Source of the DNA: Nymphaea colorata
Lineage: Eukaryota > Streptophyta > Magnoliopsida > Nymphaeales > Nymphaeaceae
Assembly: GCF_008831285.2 (NCBI RefSeq)
Contig: NC_045139.1
Span: 13,994,354-14,058,353 of the forward strand
DNA: 64,000 nucleotides
Reading direction: 5' to 3'
Shown here: piece after piece, positions 38,878-51,300 of the stretch
Numbering within the stretch: the stretch's first letter is position 1
How the letters are laid out: every line of letters begins with the position of its first letter
Position numbers and translations under genes: made by a program
The notes under the pieces: generated by a model
Databases searched by the model: none
The model's input: only the letters and a program-made list of their open reading frames with translations
Told to the model about the DNA's origin: nothing

Positions 38878-39583
38878 GAGGAACTCTGGAAAAAGACTGG
38901 TATCCTTGATATGCCTTTCTGGTACAGAACAGAAGCACAGAAAACGAATTAGTGCCTTTGAAAGAACTTTTATCTGTTTGTCTCAAATTGCATACTTGTC
39001 AAACTTGTGCAACAGTCATGGGATTGCCAACCAACAAGCAAAACAGAATAAAGAAACGCTGAATCAGTTCTCTAGTCTAAATTTTATTTCTTGGCTGTGG
39101 AGGTTGCTTTCGCGTGCAACTGAGACTATTGAATCAACAAAAAGGTACCAAGCACTGTGGCAATGTGAAAGAAAAACGAGTATAGAGATTTCAATAAGAT
39201 TTTCAACTCAAGATAGATTTTTTCATTTAATAGCCTTCCCCAGAAAATCAAGAAAACAGAATCAGACAACCAAGGAAAAAAATTTTGAAAATTTTCACTG
39301 GCTTTCTTTTCCCACCGCTGGAGGAAGAGCGGCATGGGATCTCTGTCAAATCAGAGTTTACAGGTGAACAATGGAGTAAAAGATTGGCGTAGAAAAAAGG
39401 CAAACGTTTTCAAGGAACAAATGAAAGAGTATAAAGATTAACCGTGATGACAAAGAAGAAGACGTACCAGGCAGCAAAAAATTGATCTTTCACTATGCAG
39501 CAGATACGCCTTCCTGAGATGCGTCTGCGAAAAGTAGCGAAGATTTTGCTCAGATGGGATGCTGGGAGAAAGAGAGACGCATA
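38878..39583 (-). other. Probable 5' leader and leader intron of the DUF1677 gene
   Basis: On the minus strand a leader exon would run from about 39555 to about 39468, ending at a GTACGT donor. The intron would end at the CAG about 8-10 bases before the start codon at 38877. Leader introns are common in short plant genes. A long open frame on the opposite strand (38633-39367) is a shadow of this region. Confidence 0.45.
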
Positions 39584-39591
39584 AATTTATA
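39584..39591 (-). promoter_or_regulatory. TATA box of the DUF1677 gene
   Basis: TATAAATT on the minus strand, followed at a suitable distance by a CT-rich stretch typical of plant start sites. It supports a leader that begins near 39555. Confidence 0.5.
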
Positions 39592-39829
39592 GAAGCAGGG
39601 AGGGAGACAGACTAACAGAGAAAGACCAACCAACAAAGGCAGGCAGTTTTATAAAAGGGAAAAAATCTACCCCTTAATTTCTTCCTTCTTCTGCCCCGCA
39701 CCCCTTTGGAAAACGAGCCAAAGATGCGGGGGTTCCCATGGGTGCCTTGCATTTTAAAATTGCCATGCGCCGAAAACCTTCTGCTTTTCTAGTTTGTTAG
39801 TATCTGCAGCAAGGAGAAAACCGGCTTTG

Positions 39830-40090
39830 AAACTGAAGGGTGTCTAAGGTTTGACAGCAAGGTGCGTTTCTTGGCACAATTTGGTGGGAATCTGCCTCAC
39901 ACTTAGTCCAATTAATAAAAAAGGATCGCCTCTCCCCAAAATGATTACGATCTTGATTCTTTCCCCCGTCAGATAGGATATCTACCCTCACCCCAATGAC
40001 AATGGATTACGCGCATAGGTTTCGAACCTGTGATATCCCCTTTAGAAACAAGACTTCTTGGGCACCAAATCTTTCGTCTAAGTGTATATA
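39830..40090 (-). mobile_element. Probable tRNA-derived SINE
   Basis: On the minus strand there is an A-box-like string (TTGGTGCCCAAG) and, about 40 bases later, a perfect RNA polymerase III B box GGTTCGAAACC (40028-40018). The box spacing fits tRNA-derived SINEs. No cloverleaf can be folded, so this is not a tRNA gene. The 3' end and target duplications could not be fixed; the limits given are approximate. Confidence 0.42.
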
Positions 40091-42360
40091 GATTTTAGTT
40101 GTCATCCTTGTCTTCTCCATCCAAACACAACTGCAAATTACAAGAGCTTTTTCAAGCCCTCCATTTCAGCCTGCTTCCGGGTAAGTTTGTCAAAGGAAGC
40201 TTCGATTCTGACCTGTTATTGCATTACCATTGTGGACATGGTTGAAGTTCTGATAAGAACTAAAATGCCATGAAAGTCAAATGATTGAGAAAACCAACAA
40301 CACTTTTGTTTAGCCACTTGTGTTCTCTGCAATTATAGGATAGCAGAACACAATTCTCCCTCTTAAACAAATAAAATGTTCTGCAGGGCAAGTTTCGTGT
40401 GCTTTTCATCTACACTTATCTTGTTGATATAATTTTAACATTGGGATGGCCTTGGCCACCTTGAGTAGAAGAAGCAGAGGGCAAGCGAAACTTCAGCATT
40501 GACATTGCATTATTTGATCTTTAGAAGTGCTTCCGTTTTTCCTTTTGGACTTATCCATGGTATCTTTTCCTAACTGCTCCCTTAACATCATTAGTTTTTT
40601 GGTGATTCCTGCTATTCATTTATAGCGGTACTTGATTGCAGGGCTTAGCTTGTGTTGAATAACTTCGTGTCTCCGCAAGATACTGTGGAAATTTACCCTG
40701 CTGTGACATTTTGTTGTGCTTGAAGGGAATATTTTTCCAATGATTAGTAGAAGCAATGTTAAGATGTCCCCAATGTGAAAATCTTGCTATGGTAAGGCTT
40801 GGACAAATTGGCAGTCAATCTTGAGGTAAAACAGATTCTAAGAGGCAAGGGTGAAACCATTTGTCTAGCGTGAGTTGCTGCGTCCCGAAAGAGAGTGTAA
40901 TAGCTACCAAACACGCTCACGTAACATCAGCCACAAATCTTTCATAAAGAAAAACTACCGAGTTCTTTTGGATGTGTCATATTTACAGTAGCAGGATATT
41001 TACTATGCAACTTTTTTGGTTTGTTCCTTGGTACAAAACATTCTCGAGTACCTGAACCTTGTCCGTAAGAGAACTTCCCCACTGCTTCAGCCAGTAAGTT
41101 TGCCAAGTTTGTTTAAGCATGACCTCAATTTACCAACGAAGCGATGTCTTCAGCCTTACTTCATCTTGTACTCTCTCTCTCTTTGTGTGTGTGTGTGTGT
41201 TTACAGTAATTTCACCATCATTCTGGCGGCACTGACTTGTTGTATCTAACTAAACTTGCCGCATGTGGCCACTTAACATCTGGGTCTGTCTTTTATTAGA
41301 GAAAGGACTGCTTTCACATGCCAAGTCACAAACTGCTGCCACATGTGGCAGCACAGCCTTCAACCCTTTGTCTTCTGCTGTTCAGTGACCAGCTCTCTCT
41401 CCTGCCTGTCATCCATCTCAACGTAAAATTCCCTCTCTGCGTTGGTGATAATACTTCAAGTGATTGCAATCCTATAATGGCAGAGGAGCCGCAGTACTGC
41501 TCTAAAAGCTTCATGAATGACCACCATTCCCTCTCTTTCTCTCTCTCTCTCTCCACACCTTGACGTATAACATATGTGTGTGCGAGTGTGTGCATCAGCG
41601 TGCGTGTGTATAATCGTGCATATGTAGTGGATCACAAAGAAGAGGCAATGACCTTGGGACTTCTCGAATCCCATGCTGACATATGTTTTCTAACGGACTG
41701 CTCAGGATTTCTACTTTTGGCTTTTCTTTGATTCGGATTTATTCTAAGATCGATTGTAGAACTTTATGGCTTCAATCTTGAAGAGAGTTGACAGTTGAAA
41801 CTTGTTTATGGAAATTTCATTCCAGGAATGAGTGGAATGGGAAATTTGCTTTCCAATCCGTTTTTCCATCATATGTGACTGAAGGGGATGTTAATTCTAG
41901 GAAGTTCATCCCTCATTTGGTGGGTGGGGGGCGGGGATGGAAATTCCGGAAACCAGCTCAACGTTTTGTTTTTTGATCCCTTGTTTGACACAAGGGATCA
42001 ATTTTAAATATTTGAATCTCATATCTTTGTCTACAGTGTATTGCCAAACGGGTCTTCGTGAGTTCTTCCCAAATCTCTCTCTCTCCAAATTTGAGAGTTC
42101 TCCTTCACAGTTGGTATAGAAAAGTAGCAGTAACTTCCTCCAATATTCTTAAATTCAGATTGCTTCGTAAATACAATTGATACGTGCCAGAGGTCTACAG
42201 GACATCGCAAGCCCGAACACTAGGAAGAGTGAAGATGAGTACACCCCGTGGTGGACATGAAAACTCAAGTGGGTTGCTGACGCTTTTGCAAGCACCCACC
42301 CTCAAGATGCAAGGCGTTTTCATGCTTGCAGCAGCCTGTTAATTTTTCAGTAGCACTAAG

Positions 42361-42630
42361 CAAATAGCCTTGAGGGGAACCTAATTAGGACTCAGTAATG
42401 AGAGTTTCTGTTAGACGTTATGCTGCAAACATTTCTGAACTTGAAATTATCCCCATTTTGATATGTCCATCGAATAACGTGAATGTGATAATCTACAAAT
42501 AGCCTCGAGGAGGGGGGACCTAATTAAGAGCCAGGTTTTCTGTTAGACGTTGTGCTGCAAATATTTATCATTTTGAAATTATCACCATTTTGATATATCC
42601 ATCGAATAACGTGATTGTGATAATGTAAAA
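42361..42630. repeat. 135-bp tandem duplication
   Basis: CAAATAGCC starts both copies (42361 and 42496). Shared blocks include TTCTGTTAGACGTT, GTGCTGCAAA-like, CCATTTTGATAT and TCCATCGAATAACGTGA. The copies differ at many sites, so the duplication is old. Confidence 0.9.
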
Positions 42631-44403
42631 GAATATTAAAATAACAAAATTTCCGTTTATAGCACGCTAGGGACTTTAATTACACATCCAGTTTTTATTT
42701 ATATCCTAATTTATATTTTAGCTTCCAAGTCAACAAGGGCGGCACCCGTAAAATAGGGAGACAGAACCAAACCTTCCAAGTTGAAAGTCGATTAGCCAGG
42801 GTGCGACTATCAGCATGACCTGATAGCATTGTCCTACCCGAGCTTGACCACCATAAAGGGGAAAAAAAAGTTGGAGCTTTCTAAATGCTGCAAAGAGTTG
42901 TACCTGTAGTATATTAAGACATTAGCCCAGTTTTATTATGCCTGCAATAAAGAAGATAACAGAGATTGTACTTTGGCATGGGCAATCCATGTTATATGAC
43001 GCACAAAAATGCAGTTATCTGGAACCAAAGTTCAAAAGCTTCACGAATTGGTTACTCGAAGCAAAGCAAGCAAACCAGCATAGACCATAACATTTCACTG
43101 TTAGTTTGGTGGTACATCTTCCCAGCTGTGATCTGGCCAATTTAAATGTAAAACAAAGAAATTGCACGGAAACCAATTCAATCTGTTTCATGACTCTGCT
43201 TAGGTTGCTTTTTCACAAGACCCGGAGAAAGCAATTAGGCCTGCACTTTCAAGGGTTTGTGAAAAGGAAAGACGTATGGTCTTGTATTTCAACTTGCTAA
43301 GCTGAACAGAACATAGGCAGCCCTCACAGCTCAATGATTTCCCACATGGGACTTCTTGTAATGCTCATAATGAAGGCTATGTCAATCATTTGAGCACAAA
43401 ACGGTTCTTGTATTAAATGAAATCACATGCAACTCACATGCATTTGTCCTGCTCCCAGAATTTTAAAAAACAAAAAAAAGAAAAAACACCACTTAAATCT
43501 ACCTTCCTCCTTGTAACACCGAACGTAACCATTATAATATTGTACTCCAATCATTTGAAACAACTACCTCATAACGCTCACCAAGCAATTGTTTGCAACC
43601 ACCATAAGCTGATGCTATGGAGTCCAAGAGTAGATGATTTTAAATCGCGAAATAAATATATTAGCATCCCACAAGTCAAAAAGAGGTAGCAATATCGATT
43701 TTATATTGATAGACACGATGATCTGCATCAAGAACTAAGTTACACAAAGAAGTAGGTCGGGGCCCCTCTTTTGGCCAATGAGAGGGGTTCAAGAATATGG
43801 AATAGACAGCACACGTGGCTCCTGGTACTGCATGGCCCCACCATGTGATGATTCACTTGTGGCTAAAGGAGTGACAGATTGTTGGCAGACTGTTTCTTCC
43901 CGTTTTATCTAGAGATGTCTGGCGTCACATGAGATAACAACAAAACTGAGGAATACCTTTCTCGATGTTCACCAGAAGAAAACAAATAACAAGATCCGGT
44001 GATCACCAAATTGATGTCTCCCATGTGTGATGAAAAAAAAATGATTCCTCCATGTCCGAACATCTGCTGAACTTGTGGATAACCAGCGGTGAAGGAATAT
44101 TTTCCTAGAAAGTTCAGGATAGAGTATGGTTACCAGTTCAGAAGCAAGGTAGAATTGTTTCCCCTGAATCTCGAGCAGGAACCAATGCCACAGCTTTTCC
44201 ATACTGCCTCTGAACCAGTTGCCAAAACATGCTCTTATACCAGTCCAGTTTGACCGAAGGACTGCAAGGCCATGGCTGAGATATAGAAGCAGGAAAAACA
44301 TCCTCCTTAACTTGGGTGACCTAGGTAACCCTAGACTGCTCTGTCACTTGGATCATTGCTAATATCAAGTGATTATCATTGTTTACTGTCATATACTTGC
44401 TGA

Positions 44404-45333
44404 TCACTTCAGCTTCATTTCTTCCATACTCTGGAGGGCACTTTCCGGATCAACAACTGATGATTTATCTGAATTGTCTTTAGGAAGAAGGCCAAGCAGA
44501 GGTAGAGGAAGCAAGGAGCTGAGATTACAGAGTATAATCAATATTGGCAAATTTGTGAAGCTATCCTTTGTGATGCCAAAGAGTTGTGTGAGACCGGCAC
44601 CAATCAGTCCTCCTGTGACACTGGCACCATTAGAAATAGACATCAAGGTAGCAAATAGGGTCGCTTCCACACCTGGAGGACATAGCCTTGCAGCCAACAC
44701 CAGCACGGGCATGAAGGATGCCTGAACATAGATAGAACCTGATTACTTGACCATTTCCAGAGAAGCTCATAGATTTTTTGGAGAAAGAAAATATGGAAAC
44801 AAATTAGCTAACTGCACAAATAAACAAGTTTGGTACTCATTACCCAGCAGAAGTTTTAGAAAAGAGACTTTTCAAAAAAGAAAACTCAAAAGAAAATCTA
44901 GCACCTTTAAGTTGAGTATTCACAACGCATCAAACATTTTGCAGGAAATATCTGACTGTTTTATTTTTGCAAATCAATCTTGTTACTTCATCATAAATTG
45001 AAAACCACCATGAGTGCAATAATAAAAGACAGCCTCTTTAGGATCCTGAAGCTGATACTGAAAATTGCATGCATTCCTCCAGCCTGATAGGCATCTGAAA
45101 TAGATATACTAACAATTCAGCTTGAGCAAGGTGAATCTAGTTCAACCAAGCATGTGAATCATCATCAGGTAGTTCCAATCATCTATCGTGCAACCGATAT
45201 CACATGGAAGACATATAATTGTGGTGGGTCACTTGAGGCCCTCAAGAATGGTCGTTTTGTTGTCCAAGAAGGAATGACAATGAATATAAAATAGGCTGGC
45301 CCACCATATATTCATTAGCATTCTGGATCGTCA

Positions 45334-45364
<31 letters not shown>

Positions 45365-48300
45365 GTTGCTATTAGGCAAGATGCTGCATCACAGACCAAT
45401 TTGGCTCGTGCAAACATTGGCATCTGGAAATTCTATTAGCATAATACACTCGACAGCAGAAGAGAACGTATGTAAGCAAAGGAGCAACTCCAGACCAACA
45501 TCAGCAACTGTCCAACAAAACCAACCGATCACATAAAATTACTAGGGTGACCTGGCACTAGTAGGTCAGGCACCACTGTATCCTGAAGTGAGTGGTTTAA
45601 GCTGGTCAAATGATGATGTGAGAGTCACAGCATTGGAGTTTACTTCCATCATTCCATGATGTTGCATTCCAATAATTAAGAATGGTGTAGAGTCTGTAGA
45701 CTATAGTACATGCCTGATATGCATGTTTTTGAATCCGCCATGTTGAAGAGAAAGACAAAATGCTATCGATAGATATTGGCTATCAATCTCTTGAGAAGAC
45801 TACTAAACCATTAAAAAAAAGATCGAAGATGGTGCTACCATTTATTTACAAGAGGGGGAAAATGCGAAAATAGTAATGCAACATCGGTTGGCTCTGTCTA
45901 CCTCCGAAATCTACATTGTCGAGCATAACTTTTATTCAACTCAGGGAGAATGATGCAGGAGCAGTTCATTTCATATTAGATTTAGATTGGATCCATACTC
46001 TTTGACGTAGTTCTTTATTTTTTTTTTATTTATTAGGTTGAGTTTGGATTTCATTTTGTTACTTTTGGATCCAAGATCCATTTAGTTAGGAAAGCTCTAT
46101 TTAAAGGAAACGTGTAGATCATTTGGGGAAGTTGAAGATTAATGAAACCCTAATCCCTTCTTTTGTGTTATTGTCTTCCTTTATTTCTATGTTTTCCTTA
46201 CATTACTTTCAATTTGTTTTCTTGTTCGTTGTTTAATTCGTAGTTTGCCGCGAGGATTAGAGCTAACCCTCTAATCACTGCATCACTTTAATTATCTTTT
46301 CTGTCCAACAAATATGATGTCTATACCAGTTGGATATTGTACTCGACTTATTCCAAATAGTATCATCCATGTTGGTATTCCCTTTCTCAAAGAAAATGTA
46401 AACAAGGATCAGAAGCATCACCTGACCAAGTACAGTTAAAATCAATGAATCCCCCATTGCAAACCACTCGTCACTAACACCAAAATGACGATTTATTCCA
46501 GTAACAAGGAGAACCTGCACATTGTGGATGTTTATTAGACTTGAACAAGAGATGCCTGCCAACAATTAAATAGGATGAAGAGAACATATGTGCCACTCAC
46601 TTGTGTCATACCAAGACCTGAGCCTATAATTGTCATCCAAAGAAAAATTCTTCTCAAAGAGACATTCTTTAGAAATCCATTATAAAGAGCAACACCCATC
46701 AGTGAAGCAATAGAAGTGACAAGCTTCACACGTCCCAAAAATTCTGGGGTGAAGCCAAGTTTGTTTGTGCTGTAACCAAACCAACAAATGCTGATAAAGT
46801 TACTAGAAAATGCATGTGTTAAGGGGAAAGGAGATCAAGCATCAAATTTGGAGAGAAACAAAACAGAAAAAACAACATGAAAAGGTCCAATAACAAGAAA
46901 TAAGGAAAGACCAAACTGCTTCACATTTTCCCATAAACAAAGGAACATCAAAACTTTAATCTAAGAAAAAGAAGAAACGGAAGTTTCATGCAGAAATATG
47001 AAGAACAAGCACTGGAAATTTTACCAAATACACATGGATTAATCAACTAGGAGAAAGGCCTCGAGCATGAGAAATGAGAGAGAAAGAACGCCAAGAGCAA
47101 TTGAAGTGCTGCAAATATTCTCAAGGGACATCAGTACATAGGATGTCTGCTTGCTTCAAGTTCCCTGTCTCTTGCTTGCAGATTGAAAAGGAAAGAAAAC
47201 GTTCTTTTTGAGAAGGAGTGACAGTATAGACCTTCAATAACATTCTATTTCAGATGGCAAACCAAAAAAAAAAAGGATATTGACCTGTTTCTCAGATACA
47301 ACTACTTGTTTATTTTTTCCACCCTAAACATAAAGGAATTGCCAACGGTTATCTTGTGAGAACTAACTACTTGTTTATCACACCTCTCAGCAGTGATGAT
47401 TTCATCCCACCATTACCTCATCCCTATCTCTCTCTCTCTCTCTCTCCCTCTCGCGCGTGCGCGCGCTCTGTCTCTGTGTGTGTGTGTGTATGGGGCTTCT
47501 AAAACCTGATAATATTTGCTGAAACTGAAACAATTTCAATTACACTTCCTTTGAAACACAAATGAAATTTCTCAACTGATTTCATTTATGCTTCTTTTTC
47601 ACTCTGACACTTTCTAAATTTTCAACTTCAATGCCTAAATTAAATAGATTTTTATTGTGCATTGGCTATTTCATTTGCATATCAGTTTATGATTATTTAT
47701 TTATAATTTCTAAATGTATCCATTGTGTTTGTGTGTGTGTTTGCATATATATGTACAGATCTGTTTCTACACCCAAGTTCTCCAAAATACTCCATGCTCA
47801 TGTCCACGTTGTACCTGCACCAATGTGACCTATAAGTTATCAAAATCAGAAGTCAAACATAGGTAATTCAGGATCCTGGCAAGACTAACCAGGACTAGTT
47901 GGTGTGAGTCAGTCCATGTCAATTGACTATGATTACGTAAATACATATATGGAAACAAAAACAAAAACATAATATCTATAAAGACATATATTTATACAAA
48001 AGTTCCCATATACATCTATAAGTAGGGGATTAGTCAGCCAAACGAGTATGTTAACTGACTAGTTTGACCAGCTAGTCACTAGTTTGAAACACAGGTTGGT
48101 CGAAAACTGAATCAACCAACTAGTTGCAGTAGTCAAGATTTTGACAACTAAGGATGTTAAACCAGTGGAGAAAGAGCATATAACAGACAATTTTGAAAAG
48201 TCAAGTCCAGGACAGTAAGTATAATCCTCTCACTGCACAAGATTGTCAGATATTCTATTTTCAATGAGGCTGCCAATATTTTTCACATGCAGATGTCCTT

Positions 48301-51300
48301 AAATCCTTCTATATCTCCAAGTGGATGACATTAAAGATAAACAATTAATCATTAGGATATCATTCAATTCTCTCAGCTGCACTTAGCTATGCAAATTTTC
48401 TCTAAGGACTATAGCATCAGTTAATTACCACGATCACGATCTTTCTATGTACAACTTTCTTCTATGCATGCAAATCAAGGGACTTATTTCAGGTCAGTTA
48501 AGTGGCACAAGATTTCTACCATAAATTCAGAAGCCATTCCCAAACAACAATTTCTGAGCACTTTATTGTACACGAAATGCTCTCCTACCAGATGGTCTCT
48601 TAACTCACTTTTATGTTTGCGATGGATCTCCCATTTCCAGCTCCAGATGCTTCTGTAATGTTGTCCATTCAATAAAATCTTCTTTACCTATAAATGTCCA
48701 AAGGCTAATGTATACTGTGAAGCTAATTATGTTATATGCAACTGACATTCCTACTTTCCAGATCCAGCAGGGAGCTTGGCCATGCATGTGTCTTAGTGTT
48801 GTACTTATCGTACGATACGTGTCGTCGCGTTTCAAAAATGCAATACAGCACACCACCTGTATCATAAACAGGTGGTGTATCATGTCTGTATCGTACATAT
48901 CGTATGATACAAGCATTGTATCGTACGATACATTTACAAATTACAATACAGTTACGATACGTTACGATACAGTTATGATACGTTGATTTTTTATGATTTT
49001 TTTGGAATTTTTTCTGTTTTTTTTTGTTTTTTTTTAAATACGATACAGTTACGATATTTTACGATACAACGTATCTTAAAGCCAGACTGATACGGCTTAC
49101 GATACGCTTTTTACAACATTGATGTGTCTAACTGGTAAGGAGCATGGAGATGACAACAGCAAACCAGCATTTTAAAATCCAGCTGCATTGTCATTGTTCT
49201 CTTTTGTGCTGGAGCACTTATTTGAAAGGCAGCATTGTTAGTTTCATTTACTTTTTTTTTGTAATATTTGTAGTTCAGACTTCTCTTCCTCCTCATTTGA
49301 CTTCTGCAGAATTGTCTTTGCATGGTTCCTCCTTATGTTTTTAAGGTAGTCCTATTCTAACAAAGTTTATCTGGAAGCAATCTACCCAAGAAAATAAAGT
49401 AGGGGTAGTGGTACCTTCATCAAGCTTTTTCTTTGTCTCCTTTCATCTTCATCAGTTCATAGATATAACAAGAACCCTAATGAAGAACTACAAGATGGCA
49501 TCCTATTAACGTTGGAACAAGATCCCTGCTGATTACTAAATGTTCAAAAGCACTTCTCCAACCATGTGTTTCAGTCAGATTGCAACATCAAAAAAATGGA
49601 TTCAGAAACCTTAACTTGCCAATTGTCATATATCCTACTTTCCAGTTGTAATGGTTCACTCAAAAATTGCATACCATTAGGTCTGTCTCTTAAGCAATTG
49701 AATTTTCTTTAATCGGATGTCTTTGGTTTGAAGGAACCATAGCTATATTACATGGACAGCTTTTCCCACCCATAACTGGAAGTCTGGAAGATTACAGCAA
49801 TATCTATGTGATTAAGACTGATAATAGAACATAATAATATGGAAACAAAGTAATAACCAACCAAACATAAATCAAACAGGAAAAAATATCTCAAGCAACA
49901 AAAACAAACCACAAACTGTAAGAGACATACGTGAAAAAGAACATTGCTGAATCAGATTGTGGTGTCGCCTGCCATAGAAATATGAATAGTGTGGGCAACA
50001 ATATGTTAGGCTGCCTGACAGTGTCCCACAACTGTGTTACTTGCTGAATAGTGCTCTGAGCAAAGCTGCTATTATTGACAGAAAAGTCATGCCCACTTTT
50101 TAGATCATGTATAGCCTTTTCTTTGACAAGAAGAGCGACAGCAGATGTCATCAGGGGAAGAAAGGCCGTGATACCGAAAACAAACCTGCAATTTAGCATG
50201 GAGATGGATGCTCTAAGCAAAAGAAGGCTACAGGAAACTTCCAGATTATATGCCGCCATGTCAAAACTTAGCATAACAATGTGGAGATAAGATACCACAT
50301 TATAGACTCAAGGATTGTGAGATCATGTTCCGAACCTTGTGCCATAAGTATCCACCAATGAGCCACTAAAATAGGCACTCACAATACCACCAAAAGCAGA
50401 AGAACCCCAACATAGAGATTGCAAGGATCCAGAAGTGCTTTGTGTTTCACCACGAGCTCTTTCCACAACCATGGAATCTACAACCTGAGAAACATTCTTC
50501 GGATTCAGAAACAAGATGATAACCTGTAAAGGAAAGAACATGTGGCATACACAAAAGAACGATCTATTTATATGAGAAAGACCACTAAAAGAACATGACA
50601 GATTAGAATAGTTGGCTTTTTCTCTTTTTTTCCATAAAATTTCAACATTTATCCTCTGGAAGTGAATAGAAGACGAGAAAAATGAGTCAAGCTTCATGCA
50701 GAAACATGCACGCACACACACCACACATACATATGTGCATGTATGTATGTAAATAAGCATGTCTGCATGTATGCCCAAGCGTAGCTTTTATTTACTCACC
50801 TCAGAAACAGGAAATAAAATTAATCACCATGAAATTGATGTTCTATTTGAGTTTGGAAACATATTTCTGTTTCAAATGAAACTGCAGGTAGTTGTTTGAG
50901 CACCTTCTGAACCGATAATAATACGCTATTCTTCAGAAGGCTAACCATAGGGGGTAGGAGTGACATGAGAAAGGCAACAAAAGATAATAGAAACTAAAGC
51001 AACCACAGGTTCAACCAGTCACATTCATAATTACTGAAAAATGTCAAGAAAGTAATTAACCCAAACAGACAAAATGTAAATACTTACCACATCAGAGAAA
51101 GCAACTGAAAGAGATCCAAGAAGAATACAGAAGGCAGCATTATACTTGTTATCCACAAGGGTGGCCATCATACCCCATGAGAGAGCCCCCAGGAAACCAG
51201 AAAGGACAAGATATGATCTTCTTCGGTAACCAAAAAGTGGGAAGGAGTCACTGCAATGTTTGAGAAATTTACACAAGATTCATAAAGCTAAAATAGTTTT

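Larger units (their letters stand above)
39601..44403. other. Gene-poor spacer
   Basis: No convincing gene. Contains a SINE-like copy (about 39830-40090), CT/GT dinucleotide runs (41171-41200, 41530-41553), a 135-bp tandem duplication (42361-42630), and AT-rich sequence. The last few hundred bases include the 3' untranslated region of the folate-biopterin transporter gene. Confidence 0.55.

Noticed and set aside
38633-39367. 244-codon frame on the + strand
   Set aside because: It is the reverse of the DUF1677 coding exon and its leader; the minus frame has the family's Cys pattern.
40018-40028. tRNA gene
   Set aside because: A B box is present but no acceptor, D or anticodon stems can be folded around it; SINE fits better.
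45950-46270. LTR-like stretch (TATTTAAAG, AAACCCTAATCCC) in a transporter intron
   Set aside because: Could be a fossil solo LTR of a plant retrotransposon, but no paired ends, no target duplication and no second copy are visible.
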